The notes under the pieces are model-generated. The model made no database searches. It saw only the letters and a program-made list of their open reading frames with translations, and was not told the origin of the DNA. The position numbers were made by a program, and so were the translations under genes. This document shows, piece after piece, positions 22,375 through 29,626 of a stretch of 38,669 nt of DNA. The stretch is from Candidatus Intestinimonas merdavium (GTDB taxonomy: Bacteria > Bacillota > Clostridia > Oscillospirales > Oscillospiraceae), in contig DXCX01000084.1 in the NCBI GenBank assembly GCA_019115785.1, forward strand, positions 1-38,669. The letters are read 5' to 3'. Every line of letters begins with the position of its first letter. Positions within the stretch are counted from its first letter, which is position 1.

Positions 22375-23181
22375 TTGAAATGTATCACGGAGGACGCTCT
22401 TCGGTGCGAGCTGCGGGCAACCGAGCCCGAGTGCTACGTCGTACCGGCGGGCAAGATCCTCACCCCGGCGGCCCGGGAGTATCTGCAATCCCGCAAGATC
22501 AAGATCGTCAAGGAGGGGCAGCAAACCACGCCCAGGATCGTCGCCACAGAGGTGCCGCCCATGCCCGAGGTGACCATGGCAGCGCCCGCACCCGCGCCGG
22601 CGCCGGCGCCCATAAAGCCCAAATTCGTGGACTATGAGACCGGCGCCTTCTATATGGAGAAGCCCGAGCATATGACCCATCTGGTGGGGAATGTGCTGGT
22701 GGTGAAGAACCATCCCCGGATTCTCTTCCGGGGCAAGCTGGACTCGCTGCAAAGCGCGGTGGTCCTGGCCCAGGTGGACATCCACGACCGGGGGGGCAGT
22801 CAGGCCCTCATCGACGACCTGGGGGACATTCTGAATATCCTGCGGGAGATTATGCGCTGCGACGTGCTGGATGAGCCCTTCCAGATGGACACCATCATCG
22901 GACTCACCCACGCCGAGCTGCGGGAGCAGTCCCACGATCCCCAGCGGTTCTTCGGGGTCAAGGCCATGGTCCTGCCCGACTACACCATGGGACGGGACTT
23001 CGCGCTGCTCAACCAGCTGCGCACCGACGTGCGCGAGACGGAGGTGGCGGCGGCCAACGCCTTCCACACCGGCGCGAAGTACACCCGGGGCGACATCATC
23101 GAAGAGCTCAACCGCATGTCCAGCGCCATGCACATCATGATGTGCCGGTACCTGGCCGGACAGTATCAAACCGGAAACTAA
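22375..23181 (+). CDS. eutT: EutT, corrinoid adenosyltransferase (form without the cysteine metal motif)
   Basis: 268-residue ATP:cob(I)alamin adenosyltransferase that makes AdoCbl for EutBC. N-terminal ITEDALR... LTPAAREYLQSRKIKIV and the catalytic-domain segments HPRILFRGKLDSLQSAVVLAQ and EELNRMSSAMHIMMCRYLAG match EutT. The HX11CCX2C motif that binds a metal in enteric EutT is absent. Its place is taken by a Pro/Ala linker and VDYETGAFYMEKPE, as in the metal-independent class known from Firmicutes. The TTG at 22375 is preferred: GGAGGGGG lies 8 nt before it, and the N-terminus then aligns with known EutT. The in-frame GTG at 22366 is too close to the ribosome site. Confidence 0.9.
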   Translation: MKCITEDALRCELRATEPECYVVPAGKILTPAAREYLQSRKIKIVKEGQQTTPRIVATEVPPMPEVTMAAPAPAPAPAPIKPKFVDYETGAFYMEKPEHMTHLVGNVLVVKNHPRILFRGKLDSLQSAVVLAQVDIHDRGGSQALIDDLGDILNILREIMRCDVLDEPFQMDTIIGLTHAELREQSHDPQRFFGVKAMVLPDYTMGRDFALLNQLRTDVRETEVAAANAFHTGAKYTRGDIIEELNRMSSAMHIMMCRYLAGQYQTGN

Positions 23182-23204
23182 CTTGACAAAGGAGCGCCAA
23201 ACAC

Positions 23205-24023
23205 ATGATGGATCTGGACCGCGTCAACGCCTATATGGCCCGTGTGGAGGAATCGGAGACCAAGACCTTCCAGCCCGTCAGCGACAAGCTGAAGGTGGGC
23301 CTGGACCTGGGCACGGCCTACATCGTCATGGTCGTCCTGGACGAGGAGAACAACCCCATCGCCTGTGAAAAGCAGGCGGCGCAGGTCCTGCGGGACGGCG
23401 TGGTGGTGGACTACTCCGGGGCGCTGCGGATCGTCAAGGAGCTCAAAGCGAAGCTGGAGGAGCGGCTGGGCACCGAGCTGGTCAACTGTGCCATCGCCAT
23501 GCCCGCCGGCACCGAATCCAGCACCAAGACCCACCAGTACGTGGCGGAGGGCGCCGGCTTTGAGGTGACCAACATCCTGGATGAGCCCACCGCCGCCAAC
23601 TCCATCTACCAGATCGAAGACGGTGTGGTGGTGGACATCGGCGGCGGCACCACCGGCCTTGCCATCCTCAAGGACGGCAAGGTGGTGCAGATCGAGGATG
23701 AGCCCACGGGAGGCACCCATCTCACCCTGGTCCTGGCGGGGAATTTTCACGTTCCCTTCCAGGAGGCCGAGGCCATCAAGCAGGACTATGCCCGTCACAA
23801 GGAGATCCTGCCGGTGGTGAAGGCGGTGGTGGAGAAGATGGCCTCCATCGTCAACCGGTATATCGACAAGGAGCACACCGACGCCATCTACCTGTGCGGC
23901 GGCACCTGCTGCCTGACGGGGATCGAGGGCATCTTTGAGAAGGAGACCGGCATCAAGACCATCAAGCCGGCCAATCCCTTCCTGGTGACCCCTGCCGGCA
24001 TCGCCATGAACTGCAAGGTCTGA
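23205..24023 (+). CDS. eutJ: EutJ, Hsp70/actin-like protein
   Basis: 272-residue actin-fold ATPase-like protein typical of EutJ. Phosphate-1 motif VGLDLGTAYIVMVVLD (about 32-47), phosphate-2 VVDIGGGTTGLAILKDG and the adenosine motif AIYLCGGTCCLTGIEGIF are present. It lacks the substrate-binding domain of DnaK. Suggested family role is a chaperone for microcompartment enzyme assembly; this is not proven. Two adjacent ATG codons (23205, 23208) follow AAAGGAG. It sits between eutT and the unassigned eut gene. Confidence 0.92.
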   Translation: MMDLDRVNAYMARVEESETKTFQPVSDKLKVGLDLGTAYIVMVVLDEENNPIACEKQAAQVLRDGVVVDYSGALRIVKELKAKLEERLGTELVNCAIAMPAGTESSTKTHQYVAEGAGFEVTNILDEPTAANSIYQIEDGVVVDIGGGTTGLAILKDGKVVQIEDEPTGGTHLTLVLAGNFHVPFQEAEAIKQDYARHKEILPVVKAVVEKMASIVNRYIDKEHTDAIYLCGGTCCLTGIEGIFEKETGIKTIKPANPFLVTPAGIAMNCKV

Positions 24024-24060
24024 GAAGACCCCAATGAATGATTAGAAAGGAGGGGAAGGC

Positions 24061-24834
24061 ATGGACCATAACGCCATCGTGGAGGAGATCCTCCGCCGTG
24101 TGGCGGAGAAGATCTCCGAAGCGGAAGGCAGCTGCGCCCCGTGCGCCGACTCCGGCGGGAAGCCGGGTCTGCTGATCCTGACCCAGGATCACGGCGCCGT
24201 CTGTCACGCCACGCTGGAGAGCGAGGCCCTCAAGGCCCGCTACCGCACCGACTGCGCTCTGATGCACCACTATGATGTGGAGCTGGACGACTACGAGGCC
24301 GTGGTGCTCTTCAATCTCAGCTGTGACGCCATGGCGGCGCTGGCATCCGGCGCCTGCGACAGCGCGTATACCCGTCTTGCCTCCAAAGCCATCCTCTCAG
24401 GTAAAAAGGTCTATGTCCCCACCGAGGAGGTGGAGCTGTATCAGTACAGGGAGACGGCCCCCGCCGCCTACTACAACATGATGCAGCAGAAGCTGGACCT
24501 GCTGGTGGCCTCCGGCGTGGTGATCTGCGCCCAGGCCAGCCTGGAGCAGGTCATCCTGGGCAGCGCCTCCCCGGTGCCCGCCGCGGCCGCGCCCGTGCGC
24601 GCCGCCGCTCCCGCGGAGCCCGCCCCCGCTCCCGCGGCGTCCGCCCCCGCGGCCGCCTGCTGTGAGGAGCGCGCGGTGCGCGTCAACAAGCGGGTGCTCA
24701 CCGAGAAGGACCTCATCGAGGCCAACATGAGCGGGGTCACCGAGGTCCACATCGGCGGGAAGACCATCGTCACCGCGCTGGCCAAGGACGCCGCCAAGGA
24801 CCGGGGCATGACCATCGTCCGAGACGAAGACTAA
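24061..24834 (+). CDS. Firmicute-type ethanolamine utilisation protein of unknown function (TIGR02536-like)
   Basis: 257-residue protein. An N-terminal amphipathic helix (NAIVEEILRRVAEKI) resembles an encapsulation peptide. Residues about 35-165 form a Rossmann/flavoprotein-like alpha-beta domain (KPGLLILTQDHGAV, EAVVLFNLSCDAMAALA, KAILSGKKVYVPTEE). An Ala/Pro-rich linker (about 170-205) leads to a short C-terminal domain with VNKRVLTEKDLIEANMSG and KTIVTALAKDAAKDRGM. From memory this is the eut-operon family found in Listeria, Enterococcus and Clostridioides but not in Enterobacteriaceae. Its activity is unknown. No phosphotransacetylase gene is seen in the locus. Confidence 0.75.
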   Translation: MDHNAIVEEILRRVAEKISEAEGSCAPCADSGGKPGLLILTQDHGAVCHATLESEALKARYRTDCALMHHYDVELDDYEAVVLFNLSCDAMAALASGACDSAYTRLASKAILSGKKVYVPTEEVELYQYRETAPAAYYNMMQQKLDLLVASGVVICAQASLEQVILGSASPVPAAAAPVRAAAPAEPAPAPAASAPAAACCEERAVRVNKRVLTEKDLIEANMSGVTEVHIGGKTIVTALAKDAAKDRGMTIVRDED

Positions 24835-24900
24835 ACGCGGCCGGACCGCGGGGGAGGGGCGCCCTCTTCCGCCGTCCCGCGTCAAACAGGGGGACAACAT

Positions 24901-25185
24901 ATGAAAGTGGCAAAGGTCATCGGCAACATCTGGGCCACCCGCAAGGAGGAAAAGCTGGCCGGGTATAAGCTGCTCATCGTGCAGCCCATCAACATCCTGG
25001 ACGGCTCCAAGGACAAGACCCCCATGGTGGCGGCCGACATCATCGGCGCCGGCGTGGGCGAGACGGTGCTGATCGTGGGCGGGAGCTCGGCCCGGAGCGC
25101 GGCCGGGGACATGTCGGTCCCTGTTGACGCCACCGTTGTGGGCATCGTGGACGACCAGGAGATTGATTCCAGCGTTTTGGAGTAA
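24901..25185 (+). CDS. eutN: Microcompartment vertex protein EutN (CcmL family)
   Basis: 94-residue pentamer-forming vertex protein. The N-terminal VAKVIGNIWATRKEEKLAGYKLLIVQP, taken in two blocks, and the C-terminal AADIIGAGVGETVLIVGGSSAR are characteristic of EutN/CcmL/CsoS4. Twelve such pentamers close a polyhedral shell. The ATG lies after GGGGGACAAC. Only one vertex gene is present in the locus. Confidence 0.94.
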   Translation: MKVAKVIGNIWATRKEEKLAGYKLLIVQPINILDGSKDKTPMVAADIIGAGVGETVLIVGGSSARSAAGDMSVPVDATVVGIVDDQEIDSSVLE

Positions 25186-25242
25186 CAGCCGGTCCGCCCC
25201 GCCAGGGCGGCACACGGCAAAGGGAAGTAAGGCGGTGAAAGC

Positions 25243-26592
25243 ATGAATCTGACCGAACTCGTCAAGGCATCCGGTATCGTCGGCGCGGGCGGCGCTGGGT
25301 TTCCCACCCACGTCAAGCTCAACGCCAAGGCCGAGTGCTTTGTGGTCAACGCCGCGGAGTGCGAGCCCCTCATCGAGACGGACAAATATCTGTGCCGCAC
25401 CTATGCGCCCCAGATCATCGCCGCGGTGGTGGCAGTGGCCGCCCATTTGGAGGCCAAGCGGGCGGTCATCGCGCTCAAAGGAAAGTATAAAGCGGAGATC
25501 GCGGCCCTGTCCGACGCGATCAAGCTGGCGGACGCCCCCGTGGAGATCTTCGAGATGGGGACCTTCTATCCCGCCGGCGACGAGCAGACCATGGTCCAGC
25601 AGGTCACCGGCCGGTCGGTGCCGGAGCGGGGCCTGCCCCTGGACGTGGGCTGCGTGGTGGACAACGTGGGCACCCTGCTCAACATCTTCGACGCCATCCA
25701 GGGCCGTCCCGTGGTGGATAAATTCCTCTCCGTGGTGGGTGAAGTAAAGGCCCCCATCATGCTCCACGTCCCCGTGGGCACCGCCATCACCGAGTGTGTG
25801 AAGGCGGCGGAGCCGACCATCACCGACTACGCCCTGATCCTGGGCGGGCCCATGATGGGCAAGGTGCTCCTGAGCCAGGCGGACATCGACGCCGCCGTGG
25901 TCACCAAGACCACCGGCAACATCATCGTCCTGCCCAAGGACCACTATCTGTTCCATCGGGCCACCCTGCCCATGGAGGCCATCCGGCACCAGACCCGCAG
26001 CGCCTGCATCCAGTGCCGGATGTGTACCGACCTGTGCCCCCGGTACCTCATCGGCCACCAGATCCGCCCCAACCTGGTGATGCGGAACCTGTGGCGGGAG
26101 CCCGGGATAGAGGACAACGGGGAGTATGAGCGCTGCTTCGGCGACGCGGCCAACTGCTGCGACTGCGGCATCTGTGAGATGTTCGCCTGTCCCATGGGCC
26201 TCTCTCCCCGGAAGGTCAACCAGTACATCAAGGGCCAGCTCCGCCAGCGCGGCATCCAGGTGCCCCGGAACATGGAGCCCCAGGCCCGGTCCTTTGTGGA
26301 CCAGCGCCACACCCCCACGGACCGCCTGGTGGCCCGTCTGGGTCTCTCGGCGTACTATGGGCTCCACGCCCACGAGTGCCGGGAGCTCAGCCCGAATGAG
26401 GTCTTCATCCCCTTCTCGCAGCACATCGGTAAGCCCGCCAATATGGTAAAGGCGGTGGGCGACTATGTGGAGCGGGGAGAGATCCTGGCCGAGGCCGCCG
26501 AGGGGCTCTCCGCCAACGTCCACGCCAGCATCACCGGCGTGGTGGTGGAGGTCACCGACAAGGGCGCCCGCATCAGCAGCCGGAAGGAGTGA
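25243..26592 (+). CDS. PduS-like / RnfC-like Fe-S flavoprotein (SLBB domain)
   Basis: 449-residue protein with the order known for PduS: an N-terminal Gly-rich FMN/NADH region (GIVGAGGAGFPTHVK, 11-25, then NAAECEPLIETD), an SLBB-type middle domain, and two 4Fe-4S motifs. The first motif has C255, C258, C261 and C265 (CIQCRMCTDLCP). The second has C305, C308, C311 and C316, with four residues before the last cysteine. A C-terminal biotinyl-lipoyl-like hammerhead domain ends with GVVVEVTDKG. PduS reduces cob(III)alamin toward cob(I)alamin, or passes electrons, inside propanediol organelles. Here it would serve EutT or redox exchange. The next gene is the PduT-like shell protein, the same pairing as in pdu loci. 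Confidence 0.88.
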   Translation: MNLTELVKASGIVGAGGAGFPTHVKLNAKAECFVVNAAECEPLIETDKYLCRTYAPQIIAAVVAVAAHLEAKRAVIALKGKYKAEIAALSDAIKLADAPVEIFEMGTFYPAGDEQTMVQQVTGRSVPERGLPLDVGCVVDNVGTLLNIFDAIQGRPVVDKFLSVVGEVKAPIMLHVPVGTAITECVKAAEPTITDYALILGGPMMGKVLLSQADIDAAVVTKTTGNIIVLPKDHYLFHRATLPMEAIRHQTRSACIQCRMCTDLCPRYLIGHQIRPNLVMRNLWREPGIEDNGEYERCFGDAANCCDCGICEMFACPMGLSPRKVNQYIKGQLRQRGIQVPRNMEPQARSFVDQRHTPTDRLVARLGLSAYYGLHAHECRELSPNEVFIPFSQHIGKPANMVKAVGDYVERGEILAEAAEGLSANVHASITGVVVEVTDKGARISSRKE

Positions 26593-26597
26593 GAAGC

Positions 26598-27149
26598 ATG
26601 GGAAACGCCAGCAGACTTGCCATCGGCATGGTAGAACTCAACAGCATCGCGCGGGGCATCGAGACCTGCGACTACATGGTGAAGGCGGCGCAGGTGGACC
26701 TCATCCGATCCTCCACCGTCTGCCCGGGTAAGTACATGGTCCTCATCGCCGGGGACACCGGCGACGTCAAGGCCGCCATGGCCGAGGGCATCAAGCGGGG
26801 CGGGGAGTGCGTGGTGGACACGCTGACCCTCCCCAACGTCCATCCCCAGGTCATCCAGGCCATCAGCATGACCACCCAGGTGGAGAAGCCGGGCGCCGTG
26901 GGCGTCCTGGAGTTCTACTCCGTGGCCTCCGCCATCATCGCCGCCGACGTGGCGGCAAAAGCGGCCAACATCACCCTCATTGAGGTCCGCATCGGCTACG
27001 CCATCGGCGGCAAGGGCTATGTGACCCTTACCGGCGATGTGGGCGCCGTCCGGGCGGCCGTGGCGGCCGCGGAGCGGGAGGCGGAGCTCCTGGTGGGCAC
27101 CACCGTCATCCCCCGTCCCTCTCCCAAGCTGTTCCAGTCCCTGCTGTAA
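26598..27149 (+). CDS. PduT-like tandem-BMC shell protein with cluster-binding cysteine
   Basis: 183-residue protein with two BMC domains (LAIGMVELNSIARGIE..., and AVGVLEFYSVASAIIAADV...). STVCPGKYMVLIAGD carries C42. It corresponds to the PduT cysteine whose three copies hold a 4Fe-4S cluster on the trimer axis. A redox conduit through the shell is therefore plausible, fed by the PduS-like protein encoded 5 nt upstream. The ATG at 26598 follows AAGGAGTGAG that overlaps the previous stop. The name follows similarity to PduT; a eut-specific symbol is not assigned. Confidence 0.9.
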   Translation: MGNASRLAIGMVELNSIARGIETCDYMVKAAQVDLIRSSTVCPGKYMVLIAGDTGDVKAAMAEGIKRGGECVVDTLTLPNVHPQVIQAISMTTQVEKPGAVGVLEFYSVASAIIAADVAAKAANITLIEVRIGYAIGGKGYVTLTGDVGAVRAAVAAAEREAELLVGTTVIPRPSPKLFQSLL

Positions 27150-27217
27150 GGGCGGGCGGAACAGAAGGCTTCCAACCATGGGAGCAGACCCATTTAGAGA
27201 AGAGAAGGAGCGTAACT

Positions 27218-28450
27218 ATGGATTATAGTGAACTGATTGCTGCTGCCGATCCCAGTATCTTTACCAACAGCATCTCCGCTTGGGTCTCCGGCATTTCCAT
27301 CAACTCCGTCATCATGCTCATCATGATGATCTTCATGCTCGTTGGCGCCATCGACAAGATCCGCGGCAACAAGCTCGGTTACGGTGAGAAGTTTGAAGAC
27401 GGCTTCAACGCCATGGGCGGTCTGGCCATGTCCATGGCCGGCGTCGTGGCCGCGGCCCCTGTTCTGTCCATGCTGCTGGGCCCCATCCTGAAGCCCATCT
27501 ACGGCATCTTCGGCGCCAGCCCCGCCATGTTCGCCACCACCCTGCTGGCCTGCGACATGGGCGGCTATCCCCTGGCCATGCAGCTGGCCGGTGACGACAT
27601 CGCCATCGGCAACTTCGCCGGCCTGATCCTGGGCACCATGATGGGCCCCACCATCGTGTTCACCATCCCCGTGGCCCTGGGCATCATCAAGAAGGAAGAC
27701 CGCGGCTACCTGGGCGCCGGCGTTCTGGCCGGTCTCATCACCGTGCCCATCGGCTGCATCGTGGGCGGCCTCATGATGAACACCCTGGCCCCCGAGTATC
27801 ACCTGGGCATCGTCACCATCATCCAGAACCTGATCCCCGTTATCATCATCGCCGCCCTCATCGTCATCGGCCTGTGGTTCGCCCCCGGCCCCATGATCAA
27901 GGGCTTTAACGTCTTCGGCGCCGGCGTGACCATCGTCATCACCGCCCTCACCGCCATTGCCGTCTTCGAGCAGATCACCGGCATCATGTTCCCCGTGTTC
28001 CACATCATGGTGGAGAACCCCGCCGACGGCTCCCGGGGCCTGGACAGCGGCCTGCTGGTCTGCGGCCAGATCGCCATCGTCCTCATCGGCGCCTTCCCCA
28101 TGGTGGAGTGGATCACCCGCACCTTCGGCAAGCCTCTGGAGAAGATCGGCGCCGCTCTGGGCATGAACGAGCAGGGCTCCGCCGGCATGGTGGCCAACCT
28201 GGCCAACAACATCGCCATGTTCAACATCATGGGCGAGATGAACCCCAAGGGCAAGCTGCTCAACGTGGCCTTCTCCGTGTCCGCCGCCTTCGTCTTCGGC
28301 GACCACCTGGGCTTCACCGCCGGCAACAACCCCGACATGATCTTCCCCGTGATCGTTGGCAAGCTGGTGGCCGGTGTCACCGCCATCATCGTGGCCAATA
28401 TCCTGGCGCCCAAGCTGCTGTCTAAGATCGAGAACGTGAAGTTCGACTGA
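27218..28450 (+). CDS. eutH: EutH, ethanolamine permease
   Basis: 410-residue polytopic membrane protein with about 10-11 predicted helices, matching the EutH family in length and content (NSVIMLIMMIFMLVGAIDKI, CDMGGYPLAMQLAGD, FGDHLGFTAGNNPDMI). EutH facilitates ethanolamine entry across the cytoplasmic membrane. The ATG follows GAGAAGGAG. Codon bias is strong, as in the shell genes. It is the only transport gene of the locus. Confidence 0.95.
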   Translation: MDYSELIAAADPSIFTNSISAWVSGISINSVIMLIMMIFMLVGAIDKIRGNKLGYGEKFEDGFNAMGGLAMSMAGVVAAAPVLSMLLGPILKPIYGIFGASPAMFATTLLACDMGGYPLAMQLAGDDIAIGNFAGLILGTMMGPTIVFTIPVALGIIKKEDRGYLGAGVLAGLITVPIGCIVGGLMMNTLAPEYHLGIVTIIQNLIPVIIIAALIVIGLWFAPGPMIKGFNVFGAGVTIVITALTAIAVFEQITGIMFPVFHIMVENPADGSRGLDSGLLVCGQIAIVLIGAFPMVEWITRTFGKPLEKIGAALGMNEQGSAGMVANLANNIAMFNIMGEMNPKGKLLNVAFSVSAAFVFGDHLGFTAGNNPDMIFPVIVGKLVAGVTAIIVANILAPKLLSKIENVKFD

Positions 28451-28479
28451 CCGACAGCGCGGAAAGGTAAGGAATCACT

Positions 28480-28917
28480 ATGAACGTAAGTGAAGAACTC
28501 ATTCGCAGCATCGTAGAGAAGGTCATCGCCGAGGCGGCCTGCTCCACCGGGAAGTGCGACTTCCAGAAGCAGGTGGACCCCAGCGGCGTCATTGGCGTGA
28601 AGACCTCCACCGTGAAGCTGGAGCCCTTTGAGGGCCGCAGCGACGTCAAGCTCAAGGACGTGGCCACCCTGGAGGAGGCCCCCCGTATGGGCTGCGGCAT
28701 CATGGAGCTCTCCGACGGGGCCGACTTCGAGTGGACCCTGACCTACGACGAGTGGGACATCGTGCTGGAAGGCCGCCTGGAGATCAAGATCGACGGGCGC
28801 GTGGTGGGCGGCGACGCCGGAGATGTGATCTACATCCCCAAGGGCAGCCACATCCACTTCAGCACCCCCGACTACGCCAAGTACGCCTATACCGTGTTCC
28901 CTGCCGACTGGCAGTAA
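28480..28917 (+). CDS. eutQ: EutQ, cupin-fold protein (short form)
   Basis: 145-residue EutQ. The enteric protein is about 233 residues, so the N-terminal region is shorter here. The N-terminal helix EELIRSIVEKVIAEA resembles encapsulation peptides. The C-terminal cupin barrel has WDIVLEGRLEIKIDGRVV and GDVIYIPKGSHIHFSTP. Enteric EutQ has been linked to acetate kinase activity and shell assembly; whether the short form retains this is unknown. It is the last gene of the operon, followed directly by a strong terminator. Confidence 0.9.
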   Translation: MNVSEELIRSIVEKVIAEAACSTGKCDFQKQVDPSGVIGVKTSTVKLEPFEGRSDVKLKDVATLEEAPRMGCGIMELSDGADFEWTLTYDEWDIVLEGRLEIKIDGRVVGGDAGDVIYIPKGSHIHFSTPDYAKYAYTVFPADWQ

Positions 28918-28926
28918 CCGGTCCGA

Positions 28927-28958
28927 CGGGTCCCCGCCCCAGGGCGGGGACCCGTTTT
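28927..28958 (+). terminator. Terminator of the eut operon
   Basis: CGGGTCCCCGCC pairs perfectly with GGCGGGGACCCG around CCAG, followed by TTTTCTGTTT, 10 nt after the eutQ stop. Confidence 0.9.
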
Positions 28959-28986
28959 CTGTTTCCCATGGGCCCCCACCCACCCC

Positions 28987-29016
28987 TTGACAAGAGGGGA
29001 GGGAGGCCGGTATAAT
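28987..29016 (+). promoter_or_regulatory. Promoter of the cobalamin riboswitch RNA
   Basis: TTGACA, 18-nt spacer, TATAAT, independent of the eut operon because it lies after the operon terminator. Confidence 0.85.
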
Positions 29017-29050
29017 AAAAACAAGCCAAGCTGACAACTGAATCATAAGT

Positions 29051-29316
29051 GGTACGCAGGTGCTTTGCGGAGCCTAAAGAGGGAAGCCGGGTGAGAATCC
29101 CGCACAAAGCCGTTGCTGTATTGGCGAAGTGGTCCCCAATCGGCCACTGGGGCGAGAGCTCTGGGAAGGCGGGGAGTGCGTTAGGACGCCTGAGTCAGAA
29201 TACCTGCCTGCGTATGGCGCACACGAGACCTCCTCGCGCTTTAGGAGGGTGCAGTTCCCACGGAAAGGACCGTGGGCCGTCGCTGTATCCTTTTTTGAGA
29301 GGGATACGGCTTTTTT
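29051..29316 (+). ncRNA. Cobalamin (B12) riboswitch with terminator
   Basis: The aptamer runs from 29051 to 29216. The closing stem pairs GTACGCAGG (29052-29060) with CCTGCGTAT (29207-29215). The conserved core AGGGAAGCCGGGTGAGAATC, the GGCCACTG loop, GGGAAGGCGGGGAG and the B12 box AGTCAGAATACCTGCC are all present. The expression platform contains a 7-bp hairpin with 6-nt loop AAAGGA (29257-29276), then a terminator GCTGTATCC/GGGATACGGC with TTTTTT (29282-29316). No cobalamin biosynthesis or transport gene follows; the next gene is yaaA 310 nt later. Confidence 0.93.
29282..29316 (+). terminator. Riboswitch-controlled terminator
   Basis: GCTGTATCC (29282-29290) pairs with GGGATACGGC (29301-29310), then TTTTTT. 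It would stop the short RNA when B12 is bound. Confidence 0.85.
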
Positions 29317-29534
29317 GTTGTCGGCGCTAAAGGGTGGACGGGACGTACCGCCATTCCTCCTTATGCGACGTGTCAGGTGGCGAACTTCACCTCCCTTTGG
29401 AACTGGTGGGGCAGGCCGACGCAGGGCACGGGCCCATGGCTGCCACCATGGGCCCGGCCGCACCAGGAATATCCGCCTGCAAAACGCCCGCGGGGCGCGC
29501 CCGACGTCAGGGACCGCACTCCGGGCCTTTTTTT
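29317..29534 (+). ncRNA. Candidate B12-controlled EutV-binding RNA (read-through part)
   Basis: This 218-nt stretch has no convincing gene. It opens with a 9-bp hairpin (about 29332-29356, one bulged A) whose 6-nt loop GACGTA is the same as P1 of the eutA leader. A second copy of the eutA P2 loop, GACGCA, occurs at 29419-29424 but with only a weak stem. Further hairpins are AGGTGG-CGAACT-TCACCT (29375-29392) and an 11-bp stem at 29429-29456. A distal terminator, GCCCG/CGGGC then seven T (29499-29534), would end the long RNA. The layout parallels EutX and Rli55, in which a B12 riboswitch controls an RNA that sequesters EutV. Identity as such an RNA is inference. The rest to 29626 holds one more hairpin (29558-29588). 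Confidence 0.45.
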
Positions 29535-29626
29535 GCGATGCAAAAGCAGAGCAAAAATGGCCGTGTGCCGTTTACAGCGGCACGGCCATGAGATTTCATG
29601 CTTCAAAGGGAACAGGGAGGCGCGCG

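Noticed and set aside
29331-29352. T-box-like string AGGGTGG...ACCGCC
   Set aside because: A true T-box has AGGGTGGNACCGCG without the 8-nt insertion, plus an upstream Stem I with specifier loop. Here the upstream RNA is a cobalamin riboswitch, and the string is explained by the GACGTA hairpin.
29334-29591. 85-codon open frame after the riboswitch
   Set aside because: It has no ribosome site, low-complexity Gly/Ala/Pro content at its end, and runs through hairpins and a terminator. The region is better read as structured RNA.
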